This document shows positions 34,842 to 46,078 of a DNA stretch of 64,000 bases, piece after piece. The DNA is from Acanthacorydalis orientalis (Eukaryota; Arthropoda; Insecta; Megaloptera; Corydalidae). Each line of letters starts with the position of its first letter. Positions within the stretch are counted from its first letter, which is position 1. The translations under genes were made by a program, and so were the position numbers. The notes beneath the pieces are model-generated. The model made no database searches. It saw nothing but the letters and a program-made list of their open reading frames with translations, and had not been told where the DNA came from. The stretch lies in NCBI GenBank assembly GCA_034766995.1, contig CM068320.1:7480001-7544000 (forward strand), read 5' to 3'.

Positions 34842-34898
34842 TTCTATTATCTAGTTAATCTTAGAATATGCAAATCTAAGATTAACTAGATAATAGAA
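34842..34898. repeat. Perfect hairpin, 24-bp arms
   Basis: 34842-34865 and 34875-34898 are exact reverse complements with a 9-bp loop. After a short asymmetric bulge the pairing continues with CTTTTAA/TTAAAAG. No transposon ends are evident. Confidence 0.85.
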
Positions 34899-35247
34899 TT
34901 AAAAGAATAAGATCTCCTTAATAAATATTTAATAACAATGGAATGTGTTCACGTAAGATGCAAATAGAGTTTGATTTTTATAGACAAAAAATATATCATT
35001 TTTATATCTCAAAGGTAAACATATTATCGAAAATCTTAATGCTTGTATTCAAATGTCCGTATTCTTATATGTGCATGTAAACTCATTTATTGAATGTTTT
35101 TTTTAAATAAACAAAACTAAAATTTATATTTACAAATATAAATTACTAAAAAATAAAATAGATTCAGGAAACAAATGTGTTATTTGTTATAAATATTTAT
35201 TAAAAGTAAAATAAAAATAACTGGTATTTGCATATATAATTAATAAT

Positions 35248-35357
<110 letters not shown>

Positions 35358-35860
35358 TCAGCAGCAGCAACCTTTGTCAATCCACTACTGGATAAAGGCC
35401 ACTCCATAATTTTCCATTTTGTACAACTTAATGTCTCTCTTCTCTGATGATTTCCAATAAAAATTTTAAGTTCCTTATCTCTGTTCATTTTATCCTGTTC
35501 ATTGGTATCTTCCTCGGTCTTTATATATTCCTTGGTTCTCAGTTAATAATTTTTGTTGCCCATTAGGTGTGTCTTCACTTCTTACAATATTCCCCTCCAA
35601 TTTCCATTTCAGATTATTCACTCTTCTTATTACATCTGTGACTACTGTCTGTTTTCGTATCCATTCTATTCTTCTTGTATCTCTTCTTGTTATTCGTAGC
35701 ATGCATCTTTTCATACTTCTCTGTGTTATTTGGAGTATTTGAATGATTATGATATTAAGCACCCATGTTTAGCTGGCGTAGGTAAGGACTGGTAGTATAC
35801 ATTGATCAAATACTTTTTTCTTCCAACAGAATGTGATTTTTGATTTAAGTGTCGAGGTGT
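35358..35860 (-). mobile_element. RTE-like LINE, 3' end of reverse transcriptase ORF and tail
   Basis: On the minus strand, from about 35830, the frames read VFDQCILPVLTYA, then ITQRSMKRCMLRITRRDTRR, IEWIRKQTVVTDVIRRVNNL, KWKLEGNIVRSED and, near 35400, [14 protein letters not shown]. This is the C-terminal end of the endonuclease/reverse transcriptase polyprotein seen in many insect RTE-type LINEs, where 'TQRAMERRMLG', 'KVTDV', 'LKWKWAGH' and a final 'QQW' occur in this order. Frameshifts separate the pieces. The 5' part is missing, as expected for 5'-truncated retrotransposition. The 3' end runs through GCTGCTGCTGAT into (TA)n. Confidence 0.8.
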
Positions 35861-35870
35861 TTCGTCCAAA

Positions 35871-35935
35871 TGCGCTCCATTACATTTTTGTCCTCCTATT
35901 AAGTAAATAGGTGGACAAAAATGTGATGATGCGCA
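35871..35935. repeat. Palindrome 1, about 30-bp arms
   Basis: 35871-35900 and 35906-35935 form an imperfect inverted repeat around the loop AAGTA, with ACATTTTTGTCC pairing GGACAAAAATGT. It directly abuts palindrome 2 and the broken 5' end of the LINE fragment. Confidence 0.8.
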
Positions 35936-36054
35936 TTACGATATATGTCTATCTAGGCTAGCTTATCAACAAAGATGGATCATTTATTGAGGAAGTACTT
36001 CAATAAATGATCCATCTTTGTTGATAAGCTGGCCTAGATAGACATATATCGTAA
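35936..36054. repeat. Palindrome 2, 55-bp arms
   Basis: 35936-35990 and 36000-36054 are reverse complements except for one position, which is a G·T wobble. The loop is 9 bp (GGAAGTACT). The arms are ordinary complex sequence containing AACAAAGATGGATCATTTAT, so the palindrome is not a by-product of low complexity. Such near-perfect arms indicate recent formation or repeated homogenisation. Confidence 0.92.
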
Positions 36055-36725
36055 CTTGTTTTACTTTTGTTCCTTTTATTTCAATTATATATATATATAT
36101 TAAGAGCGAAAAAACAAAAAAAAATTATATATAATAAATATATTAAAATTTACAATATATATGTGACATATATTTTATTCTTTAATATTAATATATTTCA
36201 GGAAAAATAATGCAAAATTAAACATTTTGAATTAAAAACACATCGATGATATAACATGACCTATCAAATTATACAAAGTGAAAACTAAATGCACACACGT
36301 ATTTAAAAAATCCAGAATGTTGAAAAAATGAAACAGATTTCATGTAAAAACTTCTCTCTCAAAAAAGTTAATAACGTAATGCGTATAAACATTTTTGTAT
36401 AATGTATAGAACCGACGAAACCTCTAGTAAAACTAAATAAACATCCAAAAGTTCAACTACACCCACCCGAAAAAATTATCCTAAACTTTTCACTTAGGAC
36501 ATTGGTAAATTTTCTGTTAAAACTTTAACATTCACTTATTTTACATCGGTGACTTTACTTTTTAAATACTTTCACTTCACAAGTACCTACTAAAACTTTT
36601 CGCAGATGTTAATTAAAAAGAGTATTTTGATAGTATGAGAAATTTAAATTATTTTTTCGATATTCAATAACATCATCTGGAACAAATCCTAATGATAAAA
36701 TAAAAATTCATATTAGAGAATTTAA

Positions 36726-36784
<59 letters not shown>

Positions 36785-37570
36785 TATTCGATTCTTTTTC
36801 ATTTAATATAAAAAAATATTCATTTTCTTTGATGAAATTCTGTTTTTATTAAATTGATAGATAGATTCTTGTGGTAAAAATTATTATTCGTTTTAGAGTT
36901 GTAAAAATAATATTTAAGAAGGAAAATATATTTGCTTTTTTAATATTCAAATATATTTCATTCATTTCTTTATTATCAAATAATTTAACTTTACTGAAAC
37001 TGAAATGATACAATCATTCTGCGGGACATTAATTAGTTAGTGCCGTGTTGTATATTTAATTTTATAATATTTTACAATAATTAGGAATCAAAAAATAATA
37101 ATATGTATAAAAATAAAAGTACTTGAAAAATAAATATGGTTAGTAAATGTCTATATAATCAATTAATTATAAAATACACCCACTTATATGATAAAAAAAT
37201 ACGTAGCATAATTTTTTTTTAATAACTCAAGTTATTTCTGATGTGGATATATATTTGTTAATATATAATTTTTAATAAAAAACTTATAACATTTATTGTA
37301 TGTTATTAATATATGTATCTCTATTTAACGAAGTATATACTTGTCTTAAATTTATATGTTTTATATTAAATTTTATTTTTGTTTGTAAAACTTTCCACGT
37401 TTTAATTTGTTTCTCTTATACTTATTGTACTTTTATTTATTATCATATATTTATTTGTTCATTAAATAACAGTAAGGAGAAAATTGTAATTCATTAATTT
37501 AAAAATGTTTTCTTTAATTGATGGTTAGAACTATATTGTATAATAAATCTTAACTTACTTCAAGTTATTG
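36055..37570. other. AT-rich stretch with one TA array
   Basis: A TA run lies at 36729-36782. I see no coding-like block in the remainder. Confidence 0.5.
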
Positions 37571-37582
37571 TATATATGTATT

Positions 37583-37638
<56 letters not shown>

Positions 37639-37651
37639 TGTATGTGTATAT
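37571..37651. repeat. (TA)n with TATG units
   Basis: TA array ending in TATGTATG units immediately before the Helitron-like repeat copy 2. Confidence 0.93.
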
Positions 37652-37761
37652 ACTAGGTAATAGCTCCCTGCTCGCAGCACTCGCGCACTTGTCAATTATA
37701 TGCCTGTACATGAACCAAATGAAACAATAAACATCTTTATTTAAACTCTTTATGTCTATAT
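37652..37761 (-). mobile_element. Helitron-like short repeat in a TA array (copy 2)
   Basis: Aligns with 16972-17084 across its length, sharing CTCGC, CACTTGTCAATTATA-like and AAACAATAAA blocks. On the minus strand it ends …ATTACCTAGT before the TA array. The terminal GC hairpin present in copy 1 is eroded here. Like copy 1 it lies between TA arrays. Confidence 0.5.
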
Positions 37762-37794
37762 AATTATTATCAAAGATATATAGCAACGTAGTCG

Positions 37795-37795
<1 letters not shown>

Positions 37796-37847
<52 letters not shown>

Positions 37848-37861
37848 CATATATATGTATA

Positions 37862-37896
<35 letters not shown>
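37796..37896. repeat. Interrupted (TA)n microsatellite
   Basis: About 100 bp of TA runs followed by AGAAAGATATAT, the same junction sequence as right of the TA tract at 17214-17233. Confidence 0.95.
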
Positions 37897-37898
<2 letters not shown>

Positions 37899-39244
37899 AG
37901 ATATATTTATCCTTTAGGATTATTTGAGTTCCTGTTTACTAATACTAGTTTCCGCGCATGTACGATGGCAGATTTCAGAGATTTTAAAATCTGCTTGAAA
38001 ATGGTATACTTTCCGAAACAACATACACTCAGATGATTCAAAAAGACGGAAACAGAGTAAATTATCAACAGAATTATAGGTACAAAAATATATAATTATA
38101 ATTTTATATATATACATTCATATAATGAAACACTAGACCATGTTTTTCGTTCAATAATAATATTTTTAATATTTAAATAATTAAAGGAAAATTAAAAGGA
38201 TACATTCTAAAATTAATATAAAAAAATGGAATAAATACATGGTAAAAGTACATGTATTTAGATTATTTATTTTAATAATAAACTATGAACAATGTATTTA
38301 TATTTAAATACATGATAAAATAAAACACTTTTTATTTTTAATTATTATATATTGGTATATTATCAGGTGTATAATTAAAAATATGATTATATATTTTTTT
38401 GTGTTTCCTTTTTAAAAGGATTAGGAAAATTAATAATTGATAGGATCGCATCATCTTTTAATACATTTTTATTGTAAAAGAATTAGTTAACTATCTGAAA
38501 TAAAATGTTTACCACACATTAGTTCGTAGTATTTTAAAAATTATTTACACAAACAGAGTTTATCCACCAATTTACAACATTCGTTCTTTTCAGAAAGTTG
38601 TGTAAAGAAATGAAAAAATGGAAAAACGGTGTTTTTATGGTAGTATTTTAACTGTATTTTAATTTCTAATTACTGTGCATGATCACACTAACATTTTCTA
38701 TTTAATAAATGCGATTGTTTCAAATAAAAATAAAATTACAAAAAATACAAAATAAAATCTACGAAAACAAATAAACTTTTAGTTGATACTCCACTATTTG
38801 ACACAAATTCACACTAATTGAAATAATACTGCGTTTTTATCACAAAACAACGTACTATTGACGGAGAACAATACTGCTATAGTAATTGCTCTATTTTAAC
38901 ATGTAGGATCGACTTTTATCTATTTCAGTCATATATTTAATCTTTTCAGCTAGTATATACACTGAAATTTCAATATACATTTCAATGGAATAGACAGAAA
39001 AAAAATGCAAAATACATTTGATACATTTATAATATGTATATATTTATATAATAAATCTATTAATAAATGGTAAACCTGTGTATTAGTTTAAATGCTATAG
39101 TTCATATAGGATTAAGGTGCATCTTTATTTGAGGCGTGAACAGCTTGTATAGTTGGCATGGTTTCAAATTGTTCATGTAAACCAATCAAAAATCATGTAA
39201 ACTAATTGTGGTAATGAAAGTAGCGTATTTCAGTATCAGGTAAT
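37897..39244. other. AT-rich stretch, no gene seen
   Basis: AT-rich DNA. 39110-39240 is slightly more complex and would be the flank of a primary transcript if the hairpin at 39245 is a microRNA precursor. Confidence 0.45.
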
Positions 39245-39320
39245 CACGACGATGAAAGCTGGTATGGCTTTGAATGTTAAATATTCAACATTTCAAGCCG
39301 TGATAGCCTTGATCGCTGTG
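39245..39320 (+). ncRNA. Pre-miRNA-like hairpin (candidate)
   Basis: 39245-39278 folds back on 39287-39320. The arms pair over about 34 positions around a loop of about 8 nt, for example TATGGCTTTGAATGTT with AACATTTCAAGCCGTG. At least four of the imperfect positions are G·U pairs if the plus strand is transcribed and would be A·C mismatches on the other strand, favouring plus-strand RNA. Length and loop fit an animal pre-miRNA. No known microRNA seed is recognised. A decayed palindromic repeat is the alternative. Confidence 0.35.
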
Positions 39321-39867
39321 TAATACTAGATTCGCATAGAATGTTTACGGTATGTTCAATCGGTTAGTTTCTATCAACTATGTTTTCCATTATGATTTTT
39401 AATTATTATTTTATGAAAATGCAATCATTTACATGATGATTAGTAATATTAAATATAAATAAAACAACACATGTTAATGTTCCAAGATTATAAAATAGTA
39501 AATTAAAATATGTATCTAAAATATTTTAACGAATGTGTGTCATAGAATTGAATGTTTTGACACATAAAAGCCAATACTAATCGGTCAATGGAAACCTCTC
39601 GTTAAGATTAACTTTCATATTAAGGTTGTGGAATCATTTTTATCTGAATACTTCAAACCTCAACAAGTACATTTAAAACTCAAATCAATTTTAAAGCAAT
39701 ACTTTGTATTCTGTGCACTGATCACGGGATATACTGATGTTTGATGCTCTAGTTTATTCAAAGTCTCAACCAGTACTATGTGAACTGTAATCATGAGTAA
39801 GTTAAGGTTTAGATTAAAACTGTACAAATTTTTCTAAAAGTAAAAAAGGAAAAACATGAATAACAAG

Positions 39868-40560
39868 CTTCACCTACCTATAAGCATAAAAAAGCTATAA
39901 ATTCGAAATTTGTTTTATCTGAAAATATAGGTAATAATTAAATGAATTTTTTAAGTAAATAGTACTTTTATTGCGAGAATTTTGTCAAAAAAAACTTTCA
40001 AAAATATTAAAAACAAAATAGATATATCCGCTAACAAAGGACAGCATTTTTTTAGAAATTCGGTTGTGACCGTTCTCCAGTTGAAACCGATCACCTCAAA
40101 TCAAAAAAATAATCAGGGCTTTAAAGTTAGTTCCAAATATAATAAATTAGCATTCACCGATTTTAAAAATCTTTATTTAAAAAAATGGCATCGAGCGAAA
40201 CTTAACTATGAAAACATCTGAAAAATAACACCATTTTTACGTAAATATTATGTATATTTTACTTTTAAAAATCGGCATTCGATTAATAATGTTTCTCACC
40301 GTATTTTAAGAAAATTTCAAAACAATCTATCGATCGGTTCTCGAAATATACAGGATAGTGTCTTCGAACAGTGTCTGGAGAGAAACACGTTTAAAGTCAC
40401 AAGTATGAATTTTCTGTAGTCAGTTAAGTGTTTCACGAAGAACTCTATAACTTCGTCAATTTTACAGATATCTATATAAAATTTTCAGGATATATTTTTA
40501 AGATATTAAACTTTGAGAAAATGCAAAAAATAGATTTTTCAAAGCTATAGGTAGGTGCAG
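39868..40560. mobile_element. MITE-like element with 17-bp inverted ends
   Basis: CTTCACCTACCTATAAGC at 39868-39885 is matched in reverse by CTGCACCTACCTATAGC from 40560 to 40544. The 690 bp between them is slightly more complex than the surroundings and has no credible protein; a 79-codon lysine-rich frame at 39982-40221 shows no family. Target duplications are not clear. I propose a nonautonomous DNA transposon of unknown superfamily. Confidence 0.5.
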
Positions 40561-40720
40561 CTCCTTAACAAAGAACTATTGTGAACCGTTTTATAAGTTT
40601 TTAGCAATTTATTTTAAATTATGTTTATATATTTGGAACTTATTGAAATTTTCTTTAAAAATATATTGAATATTTTATTATATAAATGTTTTTCACCGAC
40701 TTCTGCATTATATATCTACG

Positions 40721-40746
40721 CAGTGGGTCCCAAAAATGTTCGTACT
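40721..40746 (+). repeat. Possible Tc1-type terminal sequence
   Basis: CAGTGGGTCCCAAAAATGTT followed by CGTACT resembles the CAGTG…CCAAAA…GTAC termini of Tc1-like elements. No matching inverted end was found within the next few kilobases, so this is at best a solo end. Confidence 0.3.
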
Positions 40747-41170
40747 GATTTAATTATCCATAAAAGACTAATTCCATCTATTCCACAGTATAGTAATAGA
40801 CTAAATTAAGATTTGTTTTTTTGAAGAGTTTAATAGTAATAACTCGAAAAGTTCATTTATAACATCGAGAATAAGGCAACTGGTCACTTTTCAATACAAA
40901 TATCCCGACTCATTATATTATTGTCATTCGTGAGTTTTGGGCATACAAAAATGCTATGAATCTTAATCATGCTCTTAATTTGCTCGCCTTCTTTTCTTAT
41001 AAATATTTCTTATCCTTTAACTAACGCTAAAAATGAAAGAAACACGTTTTAATACGTTAATCAAATTCAAAATTTTAAAACATACTTCGGAGACTATTTC
41101 TAAAAAAATATTTTCGAAAAGAAATTCATTTAAAAAAAATAATGGTTGTTATAACAAAAATGCTGCTGTA

Positions 41171-41606
41171 CAGTCAACTATCCTGGAACGCGATTAATTC
41201 GTACCGCGTTATAAGGAAACCGCGTTAAACGAAACTCAGAAGTAAGTACATACAAATCAGATTGGTTCGTTCTACATTATATGAAAACTGCACCATATTA
41301 TTAGTTTTGACAAAAAACAGCAATGCTTGTATCGTTTCTGCGTTTACAGGGGAATTCCGTGACAACTAAAATTGAAAAATAGTGATATATGTGTATGAAA
41401 AATACAAGGGAATTTCCCATTAACTTCAAACGTAAAAGTGAAATAGAAAAATTCATGTTATAGGGAGACTGCTTAACCTAATTAAGTTGTATTATATAGA
41501 ATCTGTGTTATAAGATTACCGCGTTATAGGAGGGCTATGGCAAATTTTGCTCCGGGTTATATGAAAACCACATTATGAGAATACCTCGTTATAGGAGGAT
41601 TTACTG
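41171..41606. mobile_element. Pogo/Tigger-type MITE, 436 bp
   Basis: It begins CAGTCAACTATCCTGGAACG and ends GGAGGATTTACTG, with TA on both sides (41169-41170, 41607-41608). The interior repeats CGCGTTATA and CTCGTTATA motifs in both ends (for example 41212, 41521 and 41586). CAGT…ACTG ends with a TA duplication and 'GCGTTATA' subterminal motifs are typical of Tigger-derived nonautonomous elements. No coding capacity. Confidence 0.75.
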
Positions 41607-42739
41607 TAGATGAATATATTTGGTCGAATAAGTAATAAAAAATTAATTCTTTAAATATAGTATTTTCAAACAGATCTGAAAACTTTAAGATACACTGTAT
41701 TTACATAGTTAAAACTATGGAAATTTTTAACTTTAAAGAATGTTATAAATTCAAATCGTTATATTTGTTGGATTCTGCATTAAGCAAACAGAAAGTTGTA
41801 AATTATTCAAAAAGTTTTACAAGAATTGCATATTTGAAATATTATGAATTATTTACTATGTAATTTGTTTTATTTTAAACAACGAATTTCATATTAATGT
41901 TTACATTTATGATTCTCTAAAAAACTTCTTATCTAAGTTTTATTACATTTACCGGTTACAAGAATCGTTAATATTTTATATAGTCCTATTAAAATATTAT
42001 GAAATGAAATAATCTATCTGAAATCGTATTCTGTACGCTCCGATACCACAAATGAATAAACTTTTTATTGTTTCGATAACATATTATATTCCCGGAATAT
42101 GAGTTTTATTGTACCAAAAATGAGAATTTGACAACATACATAAATAAAAGGTTAATATGTATCTGTTAGATAACTACTGAAAATATTATAAATAAAAATT
42201 ATTCTTTTAATTTTAATGCCCGATAATATATTACATACATTAATTTATAGACACAAATTATTTACAAAAGATAAGAAGAATCTCAATGTTCATATAATTT
42301 TAAAAAAAATATTAAAATTTATATTTCGTTTATATACTTCATACATTGTGTTCAATAATAAAGTTTGAACTAAATCAATTTACATTTGTTTTTTTAATTT
42401 CAATTATCTTAAAGTATTTCATGAAAAGTATTATTTTCGGTTTTTAAATTAAAAAATAAAAAATATGTTTGCAGTTCCGTATTTTTCTTTTTATTGTTAT
42501 ATCTTATTAATATTATTTATAATCAGTTATATTTTATTATTTTTTTTGTATTCAGAAGATGGATTATTAAATCTTATTAATTACTTGAGAAAATAACTAC
42601 TGCATGATTAAATATATTGTTTTACTTTCACAAAGAAACTCCTTACTCGCACATCAACCACAAAAAATTAGTCAAAAATGTTCAATAATTTGTTATTAAT
42701 CATTTTTGATTGCTAACACATATCTACAATATATATATA
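41607..42739. other. AT-rich stretch, no gene seen
   Basis: AT-rich spacer between the pogo-type MITE and the Tigger remnant; nothing assigned. Confidence 0.5.
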
Positions 42740-43838
42740 CAGTCAAGTCTCTTTTTGTACAGTAGATACGTACCCTAAAAAACTGCATGTAAAAAATAGC
42801 ATAAAAAAGATATAACATACGTTGAAAAATTAGAGATACGTTCCATAATTTTCTAAAATTGCAAAAACCAAAGCAATAAGTTAAAATAGATCTAAAATTG
42901 CATAAAAAAGTGTATGAAATTTCAGGGAAATAAGAATGCCTAAAAATTACTTCAATAATCTGAAAGAAGTTAATGTAACATTTAAAATAAGTTTGTTTTG
43001 AAACTTTATTCATTTACTTCATTTTATACATTGTTACTTTGCAATTTTATTGAAAAGTGACAAATCTTTTTACATTTTTTCATCAAAATTATCGTCACTA
43101 TCTGATAGTTTTCGGTATCATTTGAGAACTGATGTAAAATTAATTGAATCACTTGAAGAGATAGTAAAGATATGACAAAAACAATGGTTCTTCACAAACA
43201 GAATAAGTGTCAACTTCACCCTCGTTCTGTGTTGATTTTTTCCTCTGATAATGTAATCAGTGATTAAACTTTTCGATGATGATGATATTACTAATTTTTT
43301 ATGCAATTCGCGATATCCACACATACAATTCTTTAGCTCAAGTTGCAATTTGAACGCTCGTTCAGAATTTTTGTCATGAACAAGAAAATGATTTTCCAAT
43401 TTATTGCAAAGATGAAGACCACAAATCATATTTGCAGTGAGGGGGATACGTTTTTCTTCCGCTTCACTATTCTGGCTAAATGTATCAAAACCTTCTCCAC
43501 CAATTTCATCTGCCAAACTAACGATTTCAGCTGATAATGTCAATGTTTGAATGGTTGTACTGTTTGCAACACATCCAGGCCAAGCTGGTTTCCAGCAGGC
43601 ATTTAAAGTTTCTGGTCTTATTTCAGCGACAGCAGATTCAATATAGTTAAATAGACCGAAATTGAAAACTTGAAATTAAATAATATATATTTTAAAAAAA
43701 TATAATAAATAATATAAAATATAATAATTTTTTAAACAACGTGCAGCTCATGTATAAACGGGGAAACCTCGAATTTGCATGAAATAAGCACCGAATAACT
43801 GCAAAAGTGCATTAAAAATATAGACATAAAAACAGTAA

Positions 43839-43842
<4 letters not shown>
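42740..43842 (-). mobile_element. Tigger-like element inserted in a TA tract
   Basis: The left end is CAGTCAAGTCTCTTTTTGTA directly after a short TA tract. The right end in reverse is CAGATTACTGTTTTTATG directly before a (TA)n array. The two ends share CAG…TTTTT but are only weakly inverted-repeat, so the right boundary is tentative. At 1.1 kb it is less than half the usual 2.4-2.9 kb and contains only the C-terminal part of a transposase on the minus strand. Confidence 0.6.
43118..43660 (-). pseudogene. Tigger/CENP-B-like transposase, C-terminal part
   Basis: On the minus strand the frames give IRPETLNACWKPAWPGCVAN (about 43620-43560), then LSAEIVSLADEIGGEGFDTF from 43540. This is the segment after the DDE core in Tigger-type proteins ('TLNNCWRKLWP', 'ivelak-iGGEGF'). 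It continues SEAEEKRIPLTANMICGLHL and a charged tail. The catalytic core and HTH domains are absent; the boundary between the two pieces shows a frame change. Confidence 0.75.

Positions 43843-43871
<29 letters not shown>
43842..43871. repeat. (TA)n microsatellite
   Basis: TA run abutting the right end of the Tigger remnant. Confidence 0.93.
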
Positions 43872-43874
<3 letters not shown>

Positions 43875-44283
43875 GAATATTGACGGAAGCATATTTATTT
43901 TTAATATATGATGGTGTTATCATTATGAAAGTAACAAAGATCAGAAAAATCATATTTTTCAATAATAAAGCATAAATAATCACTTACTGAAAAAGATTGA
44001 TCAAAGATAGATTTTGACGTTTGTGAAGTGATTTAGAATTTATTTTTGAAACTGATAATATATTCAATAAGTCGGATATTTATATCTTAACGAGTGTAAT
44101 TTATTTCATTAAATACTCAGCTTTATTTTCTGATATACTAGGTTTTTTTCTATTTTCAATTCATAAAAATTATTAATGAACATAATAAGTCATCTATAAA
44201 ATATTTTAAAGTACGTGATATATATAAATAAGATGAAACGTGTCAAAAATGTTTAATCCTACCGATTAATGCAAGTGTAATAA

Positions 44284-44585
44284 GTTACCGAAATTAAATA
44301 TGAACGAATACCATTCAACGTACCAGTTAGATTCGTTCATTGTGCTGAAACAAAACCCCGTATAATGAACATTACATTGGCACTCGAAAACGAATGGCTT
44401 CCGTCAAAAAAGAAATAAATCGCCGGTGAATACGTCGTAAAGTTTCGCAGTGACGGCGCCGCCTCGTACACAGTGTACATGCGAAATGGTGATGGCTGTG
44501 TGTCTGAATGTACCATTAAAACGATACTGGCCGTTTTCGCGTAGTCACACTGGCGGTAACTGAAAGGGTAACGGAGGAGGTGCAC
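44284..44585. CDS. GC-rich coding-like block, strand uncertain, unrecognised
   Basis: The most coding-like unassigned block in the window. On the minus strand a frame is open for 82 codons from ATG 44585 (MHLLRYPFSYRQCDYAKTAS) to TGA at 44337. On the plus strand, after a possible acceptor (GTGTAATAAG at 44274-44283), one frame runs YERIPFNVPVRFVHCAETKP…ENEWLPSKKK. It meets one TAA (44416-44418), then continues IAGEYVVKFRSDGAASYTVY…CVSECTIKTILAVFA to a TAG. Both directions use many C- and G-ending codons. I recognise no family either way. It may be a host exon or part of an unfamiliar transposon. Confidence 0.35.
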
Positions 44586-44928
44586 AAAGGAATCGACAGA
44601 TATTGACTTTCAAATCAGATCGCTCGTTTACGAACGTCCGTTGTCGACTGTCTTCTCACACCGTTTGAATTACATCCACTAAATAATTCAAGTATGATTT
44701 AAAGTCGAAACTTGTCCTAAATACACACGAATACGATTTCGAAATTCGTCAGTCTGGCGTGTTTCAGACATGCATTACGAATGAAACAAGGAGTCATTGT
44801 ACAGATCACCGAAACTCAATCAATTAATGAAAGCTTGTCGTCAACTAGAAAATAATAAAATTTAATTGAATCTTCTCATACTAGGGATTTGTGAATAACA
44901 GTAGTTAGGAATACATATACAAAAATAC

Positions 44929-44930
<2 letters not shown>
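44586..44930. other. Flank of the GC-rich block
   Basis: Remains GC-richer than average until about 44780 (CpGs in CGCTCGTTTACGAACGTCCG), then returns to AT-rich. No open frame of note. It could be regulatory DNA belonging with the block at 44284-44585. Confidence 0.35.

Positions 44931-44933
<3 letters not shown>

Positions 44934-44992
<59 letters not shown>
44934..44992. repeat. (TA)n microsatellite
   Basis: Perfect TA run of about 58 bp. Confidence 0.95.
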
Positions 44993-44994
<2 letters not shown>

Positions 44995-45922
44995 TAGATG
45001 ATAGATATTAATGGATAAAGAGAGAGAAGGAAAGAGAAAAAGTTATATTCAGCTTTTAACAAACTATAATTATAAAGCGTTTTTCAAAAATCTTTTAATA
45101 ATATTAATTCCGCATTTTTTTAAAAAAATGGTTTCAGTAAATTCTATTATTATTTCATTTTATAAGGACAATTTTTGTGATATTTCATATTTATTTTAAT
45201 TACAGAAATCACTCATTTCTGCTGTTCATCGGTTATTTTTTCTTATAATATCTTTGTGTCCATTACTTTCAACATTTATTTTTGTTATTTTAGTTGTAAT
45301 TTCTGTTTATTTTCATACACATTTTATTATTATCCATATATTTTTTAATTTATAATATATGCTTTTTAATTGATTCTAAAATTATTGTGTATTATTTTGT
45401 TATTCAAATTACATACTTCATTTCTATAAGTCATTGTGAATAAAGTATTTAATTAAATATTTTTTTCTTCACTGTAAACTTTTCAAGAATTCTTAAGAAA
45501 CTATTTTATTTAAAATTACTACCAATTTTATAAAAAAATAGATTTAAATATTACAATAACTTGCTCAGAATGCCTTCATTTTACTACTTTCTAATTTTTG
45601 AAATTAATTATTAACTCTTACTAGTAAGTTGATCCAAATAAATATATATAAAATCGAAATTTAATCGATTTTTGTTATTTTGATTTAACTATTCTGACGA
45701 CAAACAAATTCCTTTCTTTTACAACAGTTTATATTGAAATCTTTTTCCCACTGTCTCCAATCAATTCTTCAATCAATTCTTCTAGTTTTTTTTTAATATT
45801 CTTAAAAATTCAAAATTTTCTCTCAAATAATCCTGGTTTAACGTTTTATTTATTTTTAAAATTCCATTCTTTTTCTGCCTCATTGCTTCTAATACTTCCT
45901 TCTTGTTTTAAAATTTGTTCGT

Positions 45923-45926
45923 GTAT

Positions 45927-46009
<83 letters not shown>

Positions 46010-46012
46010 AAT

Positions 46013-46076
<64 letters not shown>
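45923..46076. repeat. (TA)n array with AAATA interruptions
   Basis: About 155 bp of TA runs regularly interrupted by TATAAATATA units. Confidence 0.95.

Positions 46077-46078
<2 letters not shown>

Noticed and set aside
39982..40221. 79-codon lysine-rich plus-strand frame
   Set aside because: Lies inside a MITE-like element, composition is that of A-rich DNA, and no family match is recognised.
42696..43013. 105-codon minus-strand hydrophobic frame
   Set aside because: It crosses the end of the Tigger element and is rich in F, Y and I from AT-rich sequence; no family motif.
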